Source: DIGJ01 sp041821315 (lineage in GTDB: Bacteria > Bacillota > Clostridia > Lachnospirales > Lachnospiraceae). Taken from it: a stretch of DNA of 64,000 nucleotides. Position numbers and translations under genes: made by a program. Location of the stretch: positions 124,001 through 188,000 of the forward strand of contig JBGUEO010000002.1 in the NCBI GenBank assembly GCA_041821315.1. Direction: 5' to 3'. Numbering within the stretch: the first letter of the stretch is position 1; each line of letters begins with the position of its first letter. The notes beneath the pieces are model-generated. The model was not told where the DNA came from and did no database searches. It saw only the letters and a program-made list of their open reading frames with translations. Shown here piece after piece: positions 24,795 to 33,875 of the stretch.

Positions 24795-25916
24795 ATGGAA
24801 AAAGCAAAAGTATATTTTACAAATATGAGAACTTCTTTTAATGAGAATTTACCACAAAAGTTGGAACGATTGATAAAAACAGCAGGTTTTAGTCAAATTG
24901 ATTTTAATAAAAAATATGCAGCAATCAAAATTCACTTTGGAGAGCCAGGAAATCTTGCATTTCTTCGACCAAATTATGCGGCTGTTGTCGTGAAAGCAGT
25001 GCAGGAACTTGGAGGAAAAGCGTTTCTTACAGATTGCAATACCCTCTATGTTGGAGGAAGGAAAAATGCACTTGATCATATGGATGCAGCATATCAAAAT
25101 GGATTTTCACCACTACAAACAGGATGTCATGTTATAATTGCTGATGGCTTAAAGGGTACAGATGATGTACTTGTTCCAGTTGAGAACGGAGAATATATTA
25201 AAGAAGCAAAAATTGGACGTGCAATGATGGATGCCGATGTATTTATTACATTGAGTCATTTTAAAGGTCATGAAGCGACAGGGTTTGGAGGAACTTTGAA
25301 AAATATTGGTATGGGCTGTGGTTCACGTGCAGGAAAAATGGAAATGCATAGTGCTGGCAAGCCATCTGTCATGGAAGAGATGTGTATTGGTTGCGGGCGT
25401 TGCATAAAAATCTGTGCACATGATGCACCTAGTATTACGAATAAAAAGGCAACGATTGATCAGGCAAAATGTGTAGGATGTGGACGTTGTATTGGTGTTT
25501 GTCCAATGGATGCAATTAATGCGGCTGGGGACGAAACAAATGATATACTTAATAAGAAGATAGCAGAATATAGTTGGGCTGTTTTACATGAAAGACCAAA
25601 TTTTCATATTAGCATTGTAGTTGATATATCTCCATTTTGTGATTGCCATGCAGAGAATGATGTGCCGATTGTTCCAAATATTGGAATGTTCGCATCGTTT
25701 GATCCAGTAGCACTTGACGTTGCTTGTGCAGATGCAGTAAACCGTCAGCCGATTATGCCAGGAAGTCGTTTGGATGAGTATACCAAAGAACATTCTGAGC
25801 ATGAGGGACATGATCATTTTCATAATAATCATCCAACAACAAACTGGAGAAGTTGCATTGAGCATGCCAAAAAAATTGGAATTGGTACGGATGAATATGA
25901 ATTGATTGAAATTTAG
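24795..25916 (+). CDS. DUF362 protein with two [4Fe-4S] motifs
   Basis: A 373-residue cytoplasmic iron-sulfur protein. The DUF362 part (about residues 1-190) contains KIHFGEPGN and LSHFKGHEATGFGGTLKNIGMG; a ferredoxin insert follows with CIGCGRCIKICA and CVGCGRCIGVCP, enough for two clusters. The first motif ends in CA rather than CP. The C-terminal part returns to the DUF362 fold and includes a His-rich stretch (EHEGHDHFHNNHP) that could bind metal. Function of the family is unknown. AAAGGAG precedes the ATG, and a small gene follows 9 bases after the stop. Confidence 0.9.
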   Translation: MEKAKVYFTNMRTSFNENLPQKLERLIKTAGFSQIDFNKKYAAIKIHFGEPGNLAFLRPNYAAVVVKAVQELGGKAFLTDCNTLYVGGRKNALDHMDAAYQNGFSPLQTGCHVIIADGLKGTDDVLVPVENGEYIKEAKIGRAMMDADVFITLSHFKGHEATGFGGTLKNIGMGCGSRAGKMEMHSAGKPSVMEEMCIGCGRCIKICAHDAPSITNKKATIDQAKCVGCGRCIGVCPMDAINAAGDETNDILNKKIAEYSWAVLHERPNFHISIVVDISPFCDCHAENDVPIVPNIGMFASFDPVALDVACADAVNRQPIMPGSRLDEYTKEHSEHEGHDHFHNNHPTTNWRSCIEHAKKIGIGTDEYELIEI

Positions 25917-25925
25917 GGGGAAGCG

Positions 25926-26174
25926 ATGCGTGAAATGGAATTTAAAATGGAACGTCCAGGGCTTATAAAAGAAGGGGATGAAGTTGAAATTTTAGAGCGA
26001 AGTTCCTCGGTCAATTACCATTATATTATAGAACCTGCGATTGCTATGTCGGGATGCTTCCTTGAACGGGAACGGCTGAAAACGTTGAAAGGAATTGTAA
26101 AAGAAATAAAGCAAAGAGAAACGGGTTACTATGTCATTGTTTTATTTGATGAAGATGATGTAATACGAATTTAA
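25926..26174 (+). CDS. Small conserved-looking hypothetical protein
   Basis: I do not recognise this 82-residue protein. It is rich in predicted beta strands (GDEVEILERSS, GYYVIVLFDEDDVIRI) and reads like a small SH3-like or OB-like barrel, with no signal peptide or cysteines beyond one. AGGGGGAAG precedes the ATG, which lies 9 bases after the DUF362 stop, so it is probably cotranscribed and perhaps accessory to it. Confidence 0.7.
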   Translation: MREMEFKMERPGLIKEGDEVEILERSSSVNYHYIIEPAIAMSGCFLERERLKTLKGIVKEIKQRETGYYVIVLFDEDDVIRI

Positions 26175-26185
26175 GGGAGACTAGT

Positions 26186-27238
26186 TTGGATAAGTTTAGA
26201 TATATTAAAAATTATTTTTTGAAAATAATTCAAGTAGAAGAGGAAATGAAAAAATATTCAACGGAGGAAATACAGTACGTTGAGTCACAAAAACTAGAAA
26301 CGAATATCGTGCGTATACAATTAGTTTCTATTATTATTATCATTTTTCAGATACTACATTTAATTTCTAATATGGTAACAAAAGAATCTTCTTTTTATGC
26401 AAAATGGTATTTTGAATCTGAAATCGCAATGATTATTGTGATTGTTTTTCATGAGATTTTTTATAGGTACTGCATGAAACGGGTAAAAAAAATGAGGGAT
26501 CTTGGTAATAAATATGTTATGTCCTGGTATTTTTGTGTATCATCAGTCACAATGATTTTTCTTGTGATTGATGTGATTGAAAAACGAACATTTTTTAATT
26601 TTTTTGTTCTAACAGCATTGATTACAGTGGTTCCATTGATGAAAACAAAAATGGAGGCAATTTATTCAGTTGCTTTATGCGGTATGCAGTTAGTACTTTT
26701 ACTCTTTAAAGATGCAAAACCAAGAAAATACCAGTTGAGTTTCTTATTTATAGCAGCATCATTTTTGATTGGACGGATCTTGTATGTTGATTTTGTTCGA
26801 TCGAATGTTTTGAAATTACGATTAGATACGGCTATAAATGAATTGAAACTACAAAAAGAGCGGTTTACTATTTTGCAAAATCTTACGCAGGAAACTGTTT
26901 TTGAATATAGCTTTCGAGAAGATAAAATGATGATTACAACTGGAAAAGGGAATGAAACAAAGGTAATTTATAATTACATTCAAAAGTTAAAACACAAGTA
27001 CCTATCATCGGAGTATGCAGATATTTCGGAAATAATCCATGTATATCAAGAAATTATGTATGGGAAAAAAAAAGAACATATCGAAGTTCATTACAAAGAT
27101 AAAACTGGAACTATGAAAAATTCGAGGATTGTATTTACTACTATTTACGATGGAAATGATCCAGCTCGATTAATTGGTAAAATATATAAGTGTGGTGGAG
27201 GGAGTTCTTCAATGAAAGATTTGATGAAAGAAGGATAA
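26186..27238 (+). CDS. Membrane sensor protein with PAS-like C-terminus and no output domain
   Basis: A 350-residue protein with TTG start at 26186, seven bases after GGGAGA. Five or six hydrophobic segments lie between residues 45 and 215, followed by a short amphipathic helix (LRLDTAINELKLQKERF) and a PAS-like domain (LQNLTQETVFEYSFREDKMM onward). In most membrane proteins with this layout a GGDEF domain follows; here the frame ends cleanly and a different gene starts, so no output domain is encoded. The partner of this sensor is unknown. Confidence 0.75.
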   Translation: MDKFRYIKNYFLKIIQVEEEMKKYSTEEIQYVESQKLETNIVRIQLVSIIIIIFQILHLISNMVTKESSFYAKWYFESEIAMIIVIVFHEIFYRYCMKRVKKMRDLGNKYVMSWYFCVSSVTMIFLVIDVIEKRTFFNFFVLTALITVVPLMKTKMEAIYSVALCGMQLVLLLFKDAKPRKYQLSFLFIAASFLIGRILYVDFVRSNVLKLRLDTAINELKLQKERFTILQNLTQETVFEYSFREDKMMITTGKGNETKVIYNYIQKLKHKYLSSEYADISEIIHVYQEIMYGKKKEHIEVHYKDKTGTMKNSRIVFTTIYDGNDPARLIGKIYKCGGGSSSMKDLMKEG

Positions 27239-27347
27239 AACGAGAAATACAATGATGGAAATTTAACGTGTTAACACAATAAAATATTGACAAATGAAAG
27301 TGAATACTCTAAAATTAGTAAGAAAAATTGGAATGAGGAGGTCTAGT

Positions 27348-28634
27348 ATGACATCATATGTAGAAATGACACGAGAAGAACTTTTAAACGAAAAAGTATC
27401 GCTCGAACAAAAATATGCACAAGTAAAGAAAAAGGAATTAAAGCTAGATATGTCCAGAGGAAAGCCAGCTGCTGCACAGCTTGATCTTTCTATGGAAATG
27501 ATGAATGTTTTAAACAGTGGAGCAAACTTAAAAAGTGAAGAAGGTATCGATTGTAGAAACTATGGTATGCTCGATGGCATAAAAGAAGCAAAACAATTGC
27601 TAGCAGATATGATGGAAGTTGAACCTGAAAACATTATAATTTATGGTAACTCTAGTTTGAATATTATGTATGATACGGTCTCACGTGCAATGACACACGG
27701 AGTAATGGGAAGTACACCATGGGCTAAACTAGACCACGTAAAATTTTTATGTCCAGTTCCAGGCTATGATAGACATTTTGCGATTACCGAATATTTTGGT
27801 ATCGAAATGATTCAGGTGCCAATGACTTCAAAAGGTCCTGATATGGATGTTGTGGAAAAGTTGGTGAAAGAAGATGATACAATCAAAGGGATTTGGTGTA
27901 TACCAAAATACTCAAATCCACAAGGAATCACATATTCAGATGAATGTGTGCAACGATTTGCAAGACTACAACCAGCCGCTAAAGATTTCCGTATTTATTG
28001 GGATAATGCTTATGGTATTCATCATTTATATAAAGAAAATCAAGATCATTTAATTGAATTACTCACAGAATGTAAACTGGCGGGAAATCCAGATATGGTG
28101 TATAAGTTTTGTTCGACATCAAAAATCAGCTTTCCGGGTTCTGGCGTGGCAGCTATTGTAGCTTCGGAAGCTAATTTAGCGGAAATTAGAAAACAACTAA
28201 TGATTCAAACAATTGGGCATGATAAAGTAAATCAACTTCGACACGTGCGCTTTTTCAAGGATTTTGCCGGGATGGAAGATCATATGATGAAGCAGGCAGC
28301 TATTTTAAGACCTAAATTTGAAGCGGTTTTAAAAACACTTGAAACAGAGCTGAATGGAAGAGAAATCGGAACTTGGATTGCACCAAAGGGTGGATATTTT
28401 ATATCATTTGAAGCATTGGATGGATGTGCAAAGAAGATTGTAGAAAAATGTAAGGAAGCCGGTGTTGTTATGACCAATGCAGGGGCAACCTATCCATATG
28501 GTATTGATCCGCATGATTCAAACATTCGAATTGCACCAACCTTTCCAACACCGGAAGAGTTATCCATTGCCACAGATTTATTTGTTTTATGCGTGAAATT
28601 AGTAAGCGTGGAAAAAATATTAGAAACAAAATAA
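27348..28634 (+). CDS. Aspartate aminotransferase, class Ic-like (PF12897 type)
   Basis: A 428-residue pyridoxal-phosphate aminotransferase. DMSRGKPAAAQLDLS near residue 35, YGNSSLNIMYD, and the cofactor lysine in CSTSKISFPGSGVAA match the Asp_aminotransf family also found in Corynebacterium. It probably interconverts aspartate and oxaloacetate with glutamate and 2-oxoglutarate. The frame opens at 27294, but GAGGAGG eight bases before the ATG at 27348 sets the start. It is followed by a strong bidirectional terminator. Confidence 0.88.
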   Translation: MTSYVEMTREELLNEKVSLEQKYAQVKKKELKLDMSRGKPAAAQLDLSMEMMNVLNSGANLKSEEGIDCRNYGMLDGIKEAKQLLADMMEVEPENIIIYGNSSLNIMYDTVSRAMTHGVMGSTPWAKLDHVKFLCPVPGYDRHFAITEYFGIEMIQVPMTSKGPDMDVVEKLVKEDDTIKGIWCIPKYSNPQGITYSDECVQRFARLQPAAKDFRIYWDNAYGIHHLYKENQDHLIELLTECKLAGNPDMVYKFCSTSKISFPGSGVAAIVASEANLAEIRKQLMIQTIGHDKVNQLRHVRFFKDFAGMEDHMMKQAAILRPKFEAVLKTLETELNGREIGTWIAPKGGYFISFEALDGCAKKIVEKCKEAGVVMTNAGATYPYGIDPHDSNIRIAPTFPTPEELSIATDLFVLCVKLVSVEKILETK

Positions 28635-28644
28635 AAGGAGCATT

Positions 28645-28703
28645 AAAAATAAGCAGTTGCAAAGTAGAAGAAGTATACTCTATTTTGCAACTGCTTATTT
28701 TTA
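28645..28703. terminator. Bidirectional terminator
   Basis: AAAAATAAGCAGTTGCAAA (28645-28663) is perfectly complementary to 28684-28702, a 19-bp stem with A and T runs at its ends. It serves the aminotransferase on the plus strand and the Crp/Fnr gene converging from the right. Confidence 0.93.
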
Positions 28704-28711
28704 GGTTTAGT

Positions 28712-29371
28712 TTATAAAAGCTCAAATGTATTTTTGTGAAAATGAAGAACTCCCTTATCGCTAAGTTTACTCAATTCGTTTGACAGAGCACTTCGATCAA
28801 CAAATAAATAATCTGCAAGTTCTTGTCGATTGAATGGAATAGAAAATGAATTTTGCCCAGCTTGTTTTGCTTGGATGGCAAGATAGGACAAAATCTTTTC
28901 TCTTGTAGTTCGTTTTGAAATAACATCAATTTTTTGATTGAGCATCACATTTTTATTTGCTACGATGCGAAGCATATTATAGATTAGCTTATTATGAAAG
29001 GTACAGCAGTTGGAACACGTAGTGATGATTTTCTTGTAATTAATCTGCATAATTATGGTTTCATTCGTTGCAATTACACTAACGGGAAGAATGCTGACAT
29101 CAGCGCAGGCAAAGGCTTCTCCAAACAAATGTCCCACCGTTAGGGAAGCTACAATATTGCGATTTCCATAGTAATCATCCATTACGATCTGTGCCTCGCC
29201 GGACAAAATAATTCCAACGAATTCGGCAGAATCTCCTTCTGAAAAAATAGATTCTTGTGTTTGGAATGTCTTTATTTTAGCAGATAAGCAGTTCAATAAT
29301 TCCGATAAGTCATTTGCTTCAATATCAAAAAATAGAGGAACGGTTTTTAATAGAGGAATATAATTTATCAT
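28712..29371 (-). CDS. Crp/Fnr-family transcriptional regulator
   Basis: A 219-residue regulator. The N-terminal cyclic-nucleotide-binding-like barrel includes ESIFSEGDSAEFVGIILSG and GHLFGEAFACAD; the C-terminal winged helix is FNRQELADYLFVDRSALSNELSKL. The N-terminal cysteine set of Fnr is absent. Three cysteines in ITTCSNCCTFH lie at the start of the long dimer helix and could bind metal or sense redox state, which is a guess. It is transcribed alone toward the shared terminator. Confidence 0.9.
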   Translation of the reverse strand: MINYIPLLKTVPLFFDIEANDLSELLNCLSAKIKTFQTQESIFSEGDSAEFVGIILSGEAQIVMDDYYGNRNIVASLTVGHLFGEAFACADVSILPVSVIATNETIIMQINYKKIITTCSNCCTFHNKLIYNMLRIVANKNVMLNQKIDVISKRTTREKILSYLAIQAKQAGQNSFSIPFNRQELADYLFVDRSALSNELSKLSDKGVLHFHKNTFELL

Positions 29372-29502
29372 AAGAACCTCACTTTCGTTGTAAATACAAC
29401 ATATATATCAATGTCATTATAGTATAGTTTGTTCATAAGTACAAGCACTGCATTCATTTCATAATGAAGGTTCTAAATATTTTTATTATAGGAGGTATTT
29501 CC

Positions 29503-30285
29503 TTATAGTTGGTCTAATATAGTTTTAATTTGAACATCTTGTGTTAAATCATATACCATGGTAAAGCAGTCTTTTGCATTTTCTATATTGCCCCCTTCAA
29601 GTTCTAATTGTCCGACACGATAGGTAATTCCAATGGTATCTGGATTAGGACCGGTTGGAATTGACTCGTTTGATAAAATCTGTTGTATTTCGTTTAGTGA
29701 AAGAGTTGGGGTCGGTCGATTTAAAGCCTTTTCTAAGTAAATAAGTTCGTTGTCTGCCTGCGTTGATGGATAATAGATGTTGCTGTATTGGTAAAGAGCC
29801 GTTGCAATATCTGGTTGATAGGATTCTAAGTAGAAAAATCCTAGGTTGCGATAATATCTTGCGAGCGTAGCTCTCGTGCAACAAAAATTATAAGCAGACT
29901 CTGAAACTCGCCTACAGTCTTTTAAATTGCCAAGACGTTTATATAGTTCACCTAATTGTAAGAGAGAATCTAAATCAACAGGGTTCCATACTAATGCGGT
30001 TTCATAGGATTTTGCGGCAGATTTGAAATCATCTAGTTGCATTTTAATAAATCCATGAAGACGATAATAAGCACTTAGATTGATATCGGTGTGAAGAATG
30101 CTTGCATCATGATTTAAAAAATAATCATAATAATAGACTTCTAAAACATGATTAAAACTATAATATTTGCCAAGTTGTTTTTGATATAAGGGCGTAATTG
30201 TTGATAAAAGATCGTCCATTTTTTTATCTGCAGTACTATATTTTTTTTCTTGAATTAACGCATTGATTTCTTCATAATATTCCAT
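29503..30285 (-). CDS. Tetratricopeptide-repeat-like protein
   Basis: A 260-residue helical protein with TPR-like repeats: GFIKMQLDDFKSAAKSYETALVWNP, then LQLGELYKRLGNLKDCRRVSE, and a later YRVGQLELEGGNIENAKDCF. No signal peptide or membrane segment, so it is cytoplasmic and presumably a binding protein. The frame begins with GTG at 30297, but that overlaps AAGGAG; the ATG at 30285 is better spaced. No functional partner is evident, and it is divergent from the carbamate kinase gene. Confidence 0.75.
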   Translation of the reverse strand: MEYYEEINALIQEKKYSTADKKMDDLLSTITPLYQKQLGKYYSFNHVLEVYYYDYFLNHDASILHTDINLSAYYRLHGFIKMQLDDFKSAAKSYETALVWNPVDLDSLLQLGELYKRLGNLKDCRRVSESAYNFCCTRATLARYYRNLGFFYLESYQPDIATALYQYSNIYYPSTQADNELIYLEKALNRPTPTLSLNEIQQILSNESIPTGPNPDTIGITYRVGQLELEGGNIENAKDCFTMVYDLTQDVQIKTILDQL

Positions 30286-30363
30286 ATAGGTAAACACTCC
30301 TTCTTTATTCTCTTGTCAAGGATACCATGAGAAAAAAATCATGTCAAAACCAAAAAAAAATTG

Positions 30364-30392
30364 TTGCATAAAAAATAATTTTGGTATATGAT
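30364..30392 (+). promoter_or_regulatory. Promoter of carbamate kinase gene
   Basis: TTGCAT at 30364-30369 and TATGAT at 30387-30392 with a 17-base spacer, about 60 bases before the ATG. Confidence 0.6.
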
Positions 30393-30451
30393 AAAAATAG
30401 AGTTGAATAATAGAAGAAAATACGATTAAATTCGAATAGGAGGATACGTGT

Positions 30452-31393
30452 ATGAGTAAAAAGAGAGTTGTAATTGCATTAGGTGGTAATGCATTAGGAA
30501 ATACACTTCCAGAACAAATGCAAGCGGTAAAAACAACAGCAAAGGCTATTGTCGATTTGATTCAAGAAGGAAATGAGGTTATTGTAACACATGGGAATGG
30601 CCCACAGGTTGGAATGATTAACAATGCGATGTCTACACTTAGTCGTGAGGATATGCATGTGCCAAATACGCCGTTGTCGGTCTGTGTCGCAATGAGTCAA
30701 GCGTATATTGGATATGATTTGCAAAATGCACTTCGTGAAGAGCTTGTGAATCGAGATATTAAAGATATGCCGGTAACAACTATGATAACACAGGTAAGAG
30801 TCGATGCGTTTGATAAAGCATTTGAAACTCCTTCTAAACCAATTGGGCAGTTTATGACCAAAGAAGAGGCTCAAGAAGCAGAAAAGAAATATGGTTATAA
30901 AACCAAAGAAGATGCTGGAAGAGGGTATCGCCGTGTTGTAGCATCACCAAAGCCACAAGAAATTGTTGAAATTGGTGCAATTCGTACGCTGGTTGAATCT
31001 GGAAGCGTTGTAATTGCAGGAGGAGGCGGAGGTATTCCTGTTTCATTAAAGGGAAATCATTTGTCTGGAGTGGCGGCTGTTATTGATAAAGATCATGTAA
31101 GCTGTTTGCTGGCAAAAGAGTTGGATGCAGATTATCTTATTATCTTGACGGCAGTAGAAAAAGCAGCAATAAATTTTGGTAAACCAGAGCAAAAATGGTT
31201 AGGTGAAGTATCGGTTGAAGAAATGAAAAAATATTGTGACGAAGGTCATTTTGCACCAGGTTCGATGTTGCCTAAGGTGCAAGCAGCCATTGATTTTGCA
31301 GATTCTAAAGAGGGTAGACGTTCTTTGATTACCTTATTAGAAAAAGCAAAGGATGGTATTTTGGGAAAAACGGGTACTGTTATAGTTAGATAG
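30452..31393 (+). CDS. arcC: Carbamate kinase
   Basis: A 313-residue carbamate kinase, which makes ATP and carbamate from carbamoyl phosphate and ADP. VIALGGNALG at the N-terminus, VTHGNGPQVGMINNAM, RRVVASPKPQ, IAGGGGGIPV and the GSMLPKVQAAIDF segment are all family hallmarks. It usually ends the arginine deiminase pathway, but no deiminase or carbamoyltransferase gene is beside it. It could serve other carbamoyl-phosphate sources such as purine or putrescine carbamoyl routes. AGGAGG precedes the ATG and a strong terminator follows. Confidence 0.95.
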   Translation: MSKKRVVIALGGNALGNTLPEQMQAVKTTAKAIVDLIQEGNEVIVTHGNGPQVGMINNAMSTLSREDMHVPNTPLSVCVAMSQAYIGYDLQNALREELVNRDIKDMPVTTMITQVRVDAFDKAFETPSKPIGQFMTKEEAQEAEKKYGYKTKEDAGRGYRRVVASPKPQEIVEIGAIRTLVESGSVVIAGGGGGIPVSLKGNHLSGVAAVIDKDHVSCLLAKELDADYLIILTAVEKAAINFGKPEQKWLGEVSVEEMKKYCDEGHFAPGSMLPKVQAAIDFADSKEGRRSLITLLEKAKDGILGKTGTVIVR

Positions 31394-31407
31394 TTCATTT
31401 TTATAGG

Positions 31408-31462
31408 AGATGTTCAAGAATCAAACTTTTCGAGTTGATTCTTGTAACATCTTCTTTTTTTG
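31408..31462 (+). terminator. Terminator after carbamate kinase
   Basis: GATGTT-C-AAGAATCAA in 31408-31424 pairs with TTGATTCTT-GT-AACATC in 31435-31452, a 15-bp stem with a small internal loop, followed by TCTTTTTTT. Confidence 0.88.
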
Positions 31463-31577
31463 TCATAATTTGAGGCAAAAATACAAAAAATGCAAGTTTT
31501 CCCTATTGATTTTTGACTTTATCTGCTACTATTAAAGTGTACGAAAAAAAATAAGCGAATATTAGGAGACGAGAGAG

Positions 31578-32786
31578 ATGGAATCATATGTAATTTTTAA
31601 GAACTTGGCAATCATAATTATATCCGCAGAATTTTTTGGCTTATTGGCAAGAAGATTAAAAGCACCACAAGTTGTTGGCCAAATAATAGCGGGTTTGATT
31701 ATTGGACCTTGCGCATTAGGACTTGTAGGAAGTACGGATTTTTTATCCGACATGGCAGAGATTGGGGTAATACTGCTTATGTTTTCTGCTGGATTAGAAA
31801 CCGATTTAAAAGATTTATTAAAAACTGGACCAAAAGCATTTTTAATTGCATGTATGGGCGTTTTTATTCCATTGGTTGGGGGCTTTTTATTAGGTTCCGT
31901 AGCACATGGTTTTGCAATGCCAGGTACGGATGTGTTTTTAAAGAATTTATTTATCGGAGTTATTATGACGGCAACTTCCGTCGGAATAACGGTTCAAGCA
32001 CTACGGGAGCTTGGACATTTAAAGGGAACGGTGGGGACTACTATTTTAAGTGCAGCAATAATCGATGATGTAATTGGTATTATTGTGCTTACCTTTGTAA
32101 TTGGAATGAAAAATCCAGATCAACATCCAGTTATTGTTATCTTGAATACAATTCTATTCTTTGTATTATCGGGTATCATAGGTTTTGCTCTATACAAATT
32201 TTTAAAACGCTATGATCGTAAATATAGAAATCACAGACGTATTCCAATTATTGGACTGGTGTTGTGTTTTGCATTGTCCTATGTAGCAGAAGCACATTTT
32301 GGTATTGCAGATATTACAGGAGCATATGTTGCAGGTATTATTTTGTGTAATATTCGCGATGCGGATTATATTGCGAGAAAGATGGAGATTAATTCGTATA
32401 TGATTTTTGGCCCAATCTTTTTTGCAAGCATTGGGCTAAAAACAGAAATCACTGGTTTTTCTACTTTCCTATTGTGGTTTTCCATTGCATTTGTGGTAGT
32501 TGCGTGTATTACTAAAATCGTGGGCTGTGGAATAACGAGTAAGCTAATTGGATTTTCTAAAAAAGATTCGATGAAAATTGGTGCTGGAATGATGACGAGA
32601 GGAGAGGTTGCATTAATTGTTTCGCAAAAAGGACTTTCTGTAGGACTTTTGGATGCGAGCTATTTTACTTCAGTTATATTACTTATTGTTATTTCTTCCA
32701 TTGTAACTCCAATTGTATTGAAAGTTTTATACCATGGAGAAAATTCAGAAGATCCAATTGAAACAAGAATTTATGATGTAGAGTAA
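31578..32786 (+). CDS. Cation:proton antiporter, Kef/CPA2 type
   Basis: A 402-residue membrane protein of the CPA2 monovalent cation:proton antiporter family with about 12 hydrophobic segments. ARRLKAPQVVGQIIAGLIIGP near the N-terminus, the acidic pair in AAIIDDVIGIIVL (about residues 153-165) that carries ions, and MMTRGEVALIVSQKG near the end are hallmarks. No cytosolic RCK/TrkA domain is attached, so it is a short form. Sodium or potassium specificity cannot be decided. AGGAGACGAG precedes the ATG. Confidence 0.9.
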   Translation: MESYVIFKNLAIIIISAEFFGLLARRLKAPQVVGQIIAGLIIGPCALGLVGSTDFLSDMAEIGVILLMFSAGLETDLKDLLKTGPKAFLIACMGVFIPLVGGFLLGSVAHGFAMPGTDVFLKNLFIGVIMTATSVGITVQALRELGHLKGTVGTTILSAAIIDDVIGIIVLTFVIGMKNPDQHPVIVILNTILFFVLSGIIGFALYKFLKRYDRKYRNHRRIPIIGLVLCFALSYVAEAHFGIADITGAYVAGIILCNIRDADYIARKMEINSYMIFGPIFFASIGLKTEITGFSTFLLWFSIAFVVVACITKIVGCGITSKLIGFSKKDSMKIGAGMMTRGEVALIVSQKGLSVGLLDASYFTSVILLIVISSIVTPIVLKVLYHGENSEDPIETRIYDVE

Positions 32787-32830
32787 CCATTCCTTTTATT
32801 CTTTTCTGATTTTTCTTTATTTATACTTGG

Positions 32831-32879
32831 TTTACCACGACTTTACAAAAGATTATCCTGAGTATGATATAACTTTACA
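32831..32879 (+). promoter_or_regulatory. Candidate Pho box and promoter of pst operon
   Basis: TTTACC (32831-32836) and TTTACA (32842-32847) are separated by five bases, the spacing of PhoP half-sites in Gram-positive bacteria; a third TTTACA is at 32874-32879. TATGAT at 32863-32868 could be the -10 box. The site lies directly upstream of pstS. PhoP control is inferred; no phoPR genes are in the window. Confidence 0.55.
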
Positions 32880-32939
32880 TATGAATGAATTACACTAAAG
32901 TTGTAAAAAATAAAGAAAAGAATATCAAAGGAGAACATT

Positions 32940-33851
32940 ATGAAAAAGAATTGGAAAAAATTATCGGCACTTACATTAATTACAGCATTAAGTCTCACTG
33001 CATTGGCAGGATGTGGAAATAAGACAGAAGATCAAACGACAAAGGCTTCTGAAACAACGCAGACAGAAGATGCAGCGGATACAACACAAGATGCGGCATC
33101 AACAGAAACTCAATTAAGTGGTTCTATTACTATGGCAGGTTCAACATCAATGGAAAAACTTGCAAATGCAGTAGCAGAAGCATTTATGCAAGAAAACAGT
33201 GGTGTCACAGTAAATGCAGAATTTATTGGATCGAGTGCAGGCATCGAATCGTTAGTTGCAGGAAATGTACAAATTGGTAATGCATCTCGTGATTTAAAAG
33301 ATACGGAAACGACAGAAGGAGCTGTTTCAAATGTAGTAGCAATCGACGGAATTGCAATTGTAGAAGATAAAAGTAATAAGGTAACTAATTTATCAACCGA
33401 AGATTTAGCAAAGATTTATAAAGGTGAAGTTACAAATTGGAGTGATCTTGGTGGAGATAATATGCCAATCGTAGTGGTAGGTAGAGAAGCTGGTTCTGGT
33501 ACGAGAGGTGCTTTTGAAGAATTACTTGGTCTTGAAGATTTATGTGCATATGCCAATGAGTTAGATAGTACAGGAGCTGTAATGGCAAAAGTAGCTTCGA
33601 CAAAAGGTGCAATTGGTTATGTATCACTTGACATACTTGATGATAGCGTAATTGCTGTTAGTTTAGATGGAGTTGCTCCAAGTGAAGACACGATAAAATC
33701 AGGAGACTATACACTTTGCCGACCATTTGTTATGGCAACAATGGGAGAAATTAGCGAACAAACACCAGAAGTACAGGCACTTTTTGATTATATCAAATCC
33801 GATGCAGGAAAAGAATTAATTGAATCAGTAGGTTTAATTATTCCAGACTAA
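32940..33851 (+). CDS. pstS: Phosphate ABC transporter substrate-binding lipoprotein
   Basis: A 303-residue exported phosphate-binding protein. A lipoprotein signal (LTALAGCGNK, Cys25) is followed by a Thr/Ala/Glu-rich linker and a PstS-like domain with AGSTSMEKLANAVAEAF, GSSAGIESLVAGNVQIG and the phosphate-binding loop GREAGSGTRGAFEE. It is anchored outside the membrane and delivers phosphate to PstC/PstA. AAAGGAG precedes the ATG. First gene of the pst operon. Confidence 0.96.
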   Translation: MKKNWKKLSALTLITALSLTALAGCGNKTEDQTTKASETTQTEDAADTTQDAASTETQLSGSITMAGSTSMEKLANAVAEAFMQENSGVTVNAEFIGSSAGIESLVAGNVQIGNASRDLKDTETTEGAVSNVVAIDGIAIVEDKSNKVTNLSTEDLAKIYKGEVTNWSDLGGDNMPIVVVGREAGSGTRGAFEELLGLEDLCAYANELDSTGAVMAKVASTKGAIGYVSLDILDDSVIAVSLDGVAPSEDTIKSGDYTLCRPFVMATMGEISEQTPEVQALFDYIKSDAGKELIESVGLIIPD

Positions 33852-33875
33852 GTACAAATAAGAAAAGGAATTCAT

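Noticed and set aside
30494..30874. 126-codon antisense frame in arcC
   Set aside because: Low-complexity His/Cys-rich translation opposite a clear carbamate kinase gene.
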